DNA of 36,150 nucleotides from the NCBI GenBank assembly GCA_031281945.1, contig JAITER010000093.1, forward strand, positions 1-36,150, written 5' to 3'. The translations under genes and the position numbers were made by a program. Origin of the DNA: Spirochaetaceae bacterium. GTDB taxonomy: Bacteria; Spirochaetota; Spirochaetia; Treponematales; Breznakiellaceae. Positions 34,106 through 36,150 of this stretch are shown piece by piece (the first letter of the stretch is position 1; each line of letters starts with the position of its first letter). The notes below the pieces were generated by a model. The model made no database searches, was not told the origin of the DNA, and saw only the letters and a program-made list of their open reading frames with translations.

Positions 34106-34470
34106 GTGAAAAAAATTTAGGCTTGTTTTTGGTTTTTGTTCTGGCTGGTTGCGGTACGTTGCAAGAAGTATTTGACGGCGTCTCCAGCGGGTTAAGTAAT
34201 ATTTCCGCGGGATTAGCGGACGGCGGCGAAGAACCGCCGGGTAATCCGTCTTTCACGCGCCAAAAAACTGATTGCACAATCAGCAATTCCGTTGATAAAA
34301 TTGGAAACTTATACATAAGTTATCAATCCCAACTTCCTTCGGTTATGACGTTTGTAAACTCAGACGGATTAGTAACGGTTTACTCATCCGATAAAACAAA
34401 CAAAGTTACATATATCGTTCCGGCGGTATGCGACGTCTTGCAGGACGAACAAGGGAGCTGGGGCGCGTAG
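34106..34470 (+). pseudogene. Small lipoprotein gene, off-frame at an A7 tract
   Basis: AGGAG lies 6-7 nt before a GTG (34106) that reads VKKI and then stops. One extra A in the A7 run would give V-K-K-N-L-G joined to LFLVFVLAGCGTLQEV, a complete lipoprotein signal with lipobox LAGC. The in-frame body (to 34470, about 115 residues) has FDGVSSGLSNISAGLADGG and later LVTVYSSDKTNKVTYIVPAV. An alternative start, TTG at 34123, would lack the basic N-region. Function unknown. The tract makes phase variation or transcriptional slippage possible. Confidence 0.5.
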
Positions 34471-34607
34471 CATCGCTTCCTGCGGGAAGCGCGACCAGGG
34501 TTTGCCAAACCGCAGGTGAAGACCGGGGTGAGGCCGCAAGGCAGACCTAGCCGAACGGAACACCGAGCCGCCTACTGGCGGTGAAGCATATACAGGCCTG
34601 TTATGCG
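34471..34607 (-). other. Inverted relative of the attC-like elements
   Basis: Read on the minus strand from 34607, CATAACAGGCCTGTATATGC and the following GCCGCC AGTA GGCGGC hairpin, then CTCGGTGTTCCGTTCGGCTAGGTC, match the left half of the element at 35441. The right half diverges. It therefore faces the 35441 element, and the toxin-antitoxin pair lies between the two inverted copies. On the plus strand its edge reads GTTATGC, which could also serve as a right-end core site. Confidence 0.55.
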
Positions 34608-34755
34608 GTGTACAGCCATAAAATTTGTTGGAAAAACAACTAGATATATACAATTTTATACACTTGAACATTTTATGAATTTTTTCACGGAAAATAAATA
34701 AACAGAAATTAATAAATACGCATGAAGTTGATATATTATACGTGTGGATGCGTTT

Positions 34756-34995
34756 ATGAATCGGAAATTAACTTTGAGCCTGGATTCCAAGGCGGTAGAT
34801 TTCGCCAATGCTTTTTTCAAAAGATACAATAAACCGATTTCTAAAATTGTGGAAAGTTATTTTATCGAATTAAAAGAACAAAATACAACAGAATTACCCA
34901 AAGATCTCGAGGAATTATATGGCATATTTGAAGGTGTGGATGCTCCTGATAAAAAAGAATTGAGGAAAATGTTTCATGAAAAAAGTGGTTATTGA
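34756..34995 (+). CDS. Antitoxin of a VapBC-type pair (DUF6364-like)
   Basis: 79 residues from the ATG at 34756 (MNRKLTLSLDSKAVDFANAF); a GTG at 34744 is an alternative, with TATATT ending 6 nt before it. The N-terminal strand-helix-helix pattern (KLTLSLD...A..FA..) is that of small RHH-like antitoxins often paired with PIN toxins; KPISKIVESYF forms the second helix. It should bind and block the toxin and repress the operon. The 3' end overlaps the toxin gene by 20 bp. Confidence 0.75.
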   Translation: MNRKLTLSLDSKAVDFANAFFKRYNKPISKIVESYFIELKEQNTTELPKDLEELYGIFEGVDAPDKKELRKMFHEKSGY

Positions 34996-35419
34996 TATCA
35001 ATATTTTCATGGACTTTCTCTTCAAGAGAGAAGGGCATGAAAAAGTCGCGGAAATATTTAAACAATGTATAAAAGGCAGTGTAAAAGGTTTTTCCTGTGC
35101 GCATGAAATAACGACATTGAATTATTTTCTGAATAAATCAAATAGGGAAAAGGGTAAAATCAAAAAAACAATTTCCGGGATAATGAAGCGTTTTAAGGTA
35201 ATTGCAATCAATGAAGAAATATTAACCAGGGCTTTATCTTCCGAAATAGATGATTTTGAAGATGCGGTTATTGAAGTTTCATCAAAAGAAGTTGATGCTG
35301 AATATATTTTGACAAGAAATACGAAGGATTTTAAAAAAAGTATTATTAAACCAATTACGCCAGAAGAATTATTGGTAATTTTGAAAAATGACAGTATAGA
35401 AAATAATAAAAAATTATAA
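34976..35419 (+). CDS. PIN-domain toxin (VapC-like)
   Basis: 147 residues. PIN ribonucleases cut tRNA, rRNA or mRNA using a cluster of acidic residues; these are present at D7 (VVIDINIFMDF), E44 (AHEITTL), D96 (DDFEDAV) and D118 (TRNTKDF). The start overlaps the antitoxin end. The stop is 21 bp before the attC-like element at 35441, the arrangement expected for a gene cassette. AT-rich base use differs from the core genes, consistent with transfer. Confidence 0.85.
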   Translation: MKKVVIDINIFMDFLFKREGHEKVAEIFKQCIKGSVKGFSCAHEITTLNYFLNKSNREKGKIKKTISGIMKRFKVIAINEEILTRALSSEIDDFEDAVIEVSSKEVDAEYILTRNTKDFKKSIIKPITPEELLVILKNDSIENNKKL

Positions 35420-35440
35420 ATGGAATACGGGCTGTACTGC

Positions 35441-35620
35441 ACATAACAGGACTGTTTACGCTTCGCCGCCAGTAGGCGGCTCGGGGTTCCGTTCGCCTAG
35501 GTCATTCCGCTACGCTCCATTCCCACGGCTCACTACACCCACATTTTTGCAGCCATGGTCACTGCTTCGCAGTGCCCTTATCGGGCTGCAAAAACGTCAT
35601 AAACAACCGGAACGTTAGGT
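35441..35620 (+). other. attC-like recombination site 1 (180 bp)
   Basis: The left end ACATAACAGGACTG and the right end AACCGGAAC GTTAGGT form an imperfect inverted repeat ending in AAC and GTT, with GTTAGGT fitting the attC core GTTRRRY. Inside: hairpin GCCGCC AGTA GGCGGC, a central stretch shared with the element at 35975, and a perfect TTTTTGCAGCC/GGCTGCAAAAA stem enclosing CACTGC TTC GCAGTG. It follows the toxin gene by 21 bp. Confidence 0.65.
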
Positions 35621-35974
35621 GACATACCGCCTTAAGCTGGGATAATAAATTATTTCAAAATAATGAGAAATTAATTCCGTCATGATAGAAGTATAAAATA
35701 TTTTAAAGGAAACTAATATTAATAATGTGGTGCGGCTTCGCCGCAAAAATATATAAATTTTTTGGTAAGGGCCGCTAGAGGCGGCCCTCGGCGGTTTAAC
35801 CGCCGCATTTTTATTGATAAAATAGAGAATAAATAATTTCAAGAAATATTTTTGGCAGGGGTCGCTAGAGGCGCCCCCCGGCGGCTTAGCCGCCGCATAT
35901 ACTCGGATATAGAAATGGAATTTTAAATGTTGTAATATAAAAGGAAAAAAGGATCGGAGGAACGGCGGTACGCC
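35621..35974 (+). ncRNA. Cassette without a supported ORF, with duplicated covarying hairpins
   Basis: Between the two attC-like elements no ORF with a ribosome site or recognisable motif is seen. A TGCGGC TTC GCCGCA hairpin near 35732 is followed by two copies (about 35762-35812 and 35850-35902) of a two-hairpin unit. First: GGGCCGC TAGAG GCGGCCC then CGGCGGT TTA ACCGCCG. Second: GGGGTCGC TAGAG GCGCCCCC then CGGCGGC TTA GCCGCCG. The T-A to C-G exchange in the second stem is compensatory. A structured RNA is a possibility, a DNA-level repeat equally so. Confidence 0.35.
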
Positions 35975-36150
35975 ACCTAACAGGCCTGTATGCGCTTCGG
36001 GGCCTAAAGGCCCCTCGGGGTTGCGTTCGCCTAGCTCAATCGCTACGCTCATTCGCACGGCTCACTCCACCCACATTTTGCCAGCCCTGGACTTTGCTGC
36101 GCAAAGCCCTTATCCGGGCTGGCAAAACATCGCATACAGCCGGTACGTTA
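35975..36150 (+). other. attC-like recombination site 2 (runs off the right edge)
   Basis: Left ACCTAACAGGCCTGTATGCG and right CGCATACAGCCGGTACGTTA share a perfect CTGTATGCG/CGCATACAG arm and end in TAAC/GTTA; unpaired extra bases on the right side fit attC design. The inner stems are GGGGCC TAAA GGCCCC and TTTTGCCAGCCC/GGGCTGGCAAAA around CTTTGC TGC GCAAAG. The window ends inside the right core site. Confidence 0.65.

Noticed and set aside
35615..36058. 147-residue minus ORF over the second cassette
   Set aside because: It crosses an attC-like element and the hairpin units; the repeats in its translation mirror the DNA repeats.

Overview
The window looks like spirochaete DNA, most probably from a Treponema-like host-associated (gut) bacterium. 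Support comes from a P13-like small membrane protein next to secreted barrel-type proteins, a Gly-rich surface protein with InlB-type B repeats, long poly-G/poly-C tracts near genes, and attC-like cassette sites. The assignment is inference from gene content; no rRNA or other decisive marker is present.

Layout. (1) 1-2018: 3' part of a large repetitive surface protein. (2) 2019-7870: accessory region. It holds three decayed transposases (2383-2950, 6086-6698, 6745-7805) around a compact island: a two-domain cystatin-like protein (3018-3521) convergent with two paralogous proteins of an unassigned RPWFD-motif family (3533-5966). (3) 7899-20582: housekeeping core with a folate salvage enzyme, a YcdX-like PHP phosphatase, IMP dehydrogenase (guaB), tRNA-Ala(GGC), recN, a helical protein ending at a G14 tract, an ABC exporter half, rpsO-pnp, and a LysM/degenerate-M23 envelope protein. 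(4) 20588-24568: a very large DUF445-type membrane protein. (5) 24567-25260: a hairpin-dense island with an attC-like site, a truncated antitoxin, the second copy of a long dispersed repeat, and tandem 66-bp repeats. (6) 25287-30721: the gltB-proB operon, linking nitrogen assimilation to the first step of proline synthesis. (7) 31132-33422: a tandem cluster of secreted/outer-membrane proteins behind a C14 tract and a strong promoter; the first copy is frameshifted. (8) 33600-36150: an integron-like cassette region with a split HNH gene, a frameshifted lipoprotein, a VapBC-type toxin-antitoxin pair, two clear 180-bp attC-like elements, one inverted relative, and a cassette without an evident ORF that carries covarying hairpins.

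Recurrent themes are short inverted repeats scattered between genes (core AAACTTCAGTTT with arms GTTGTTC/GAACAAC), homopolymer tracts that could drive phase variation, and several -10 boxes only 5-6 nt from the start codon, which suggests leaderless mRNAs for fau, guaB and recN. The best candidates for undescribed biology are the cystatin/RPWFD island and the cassette array at the right edge.
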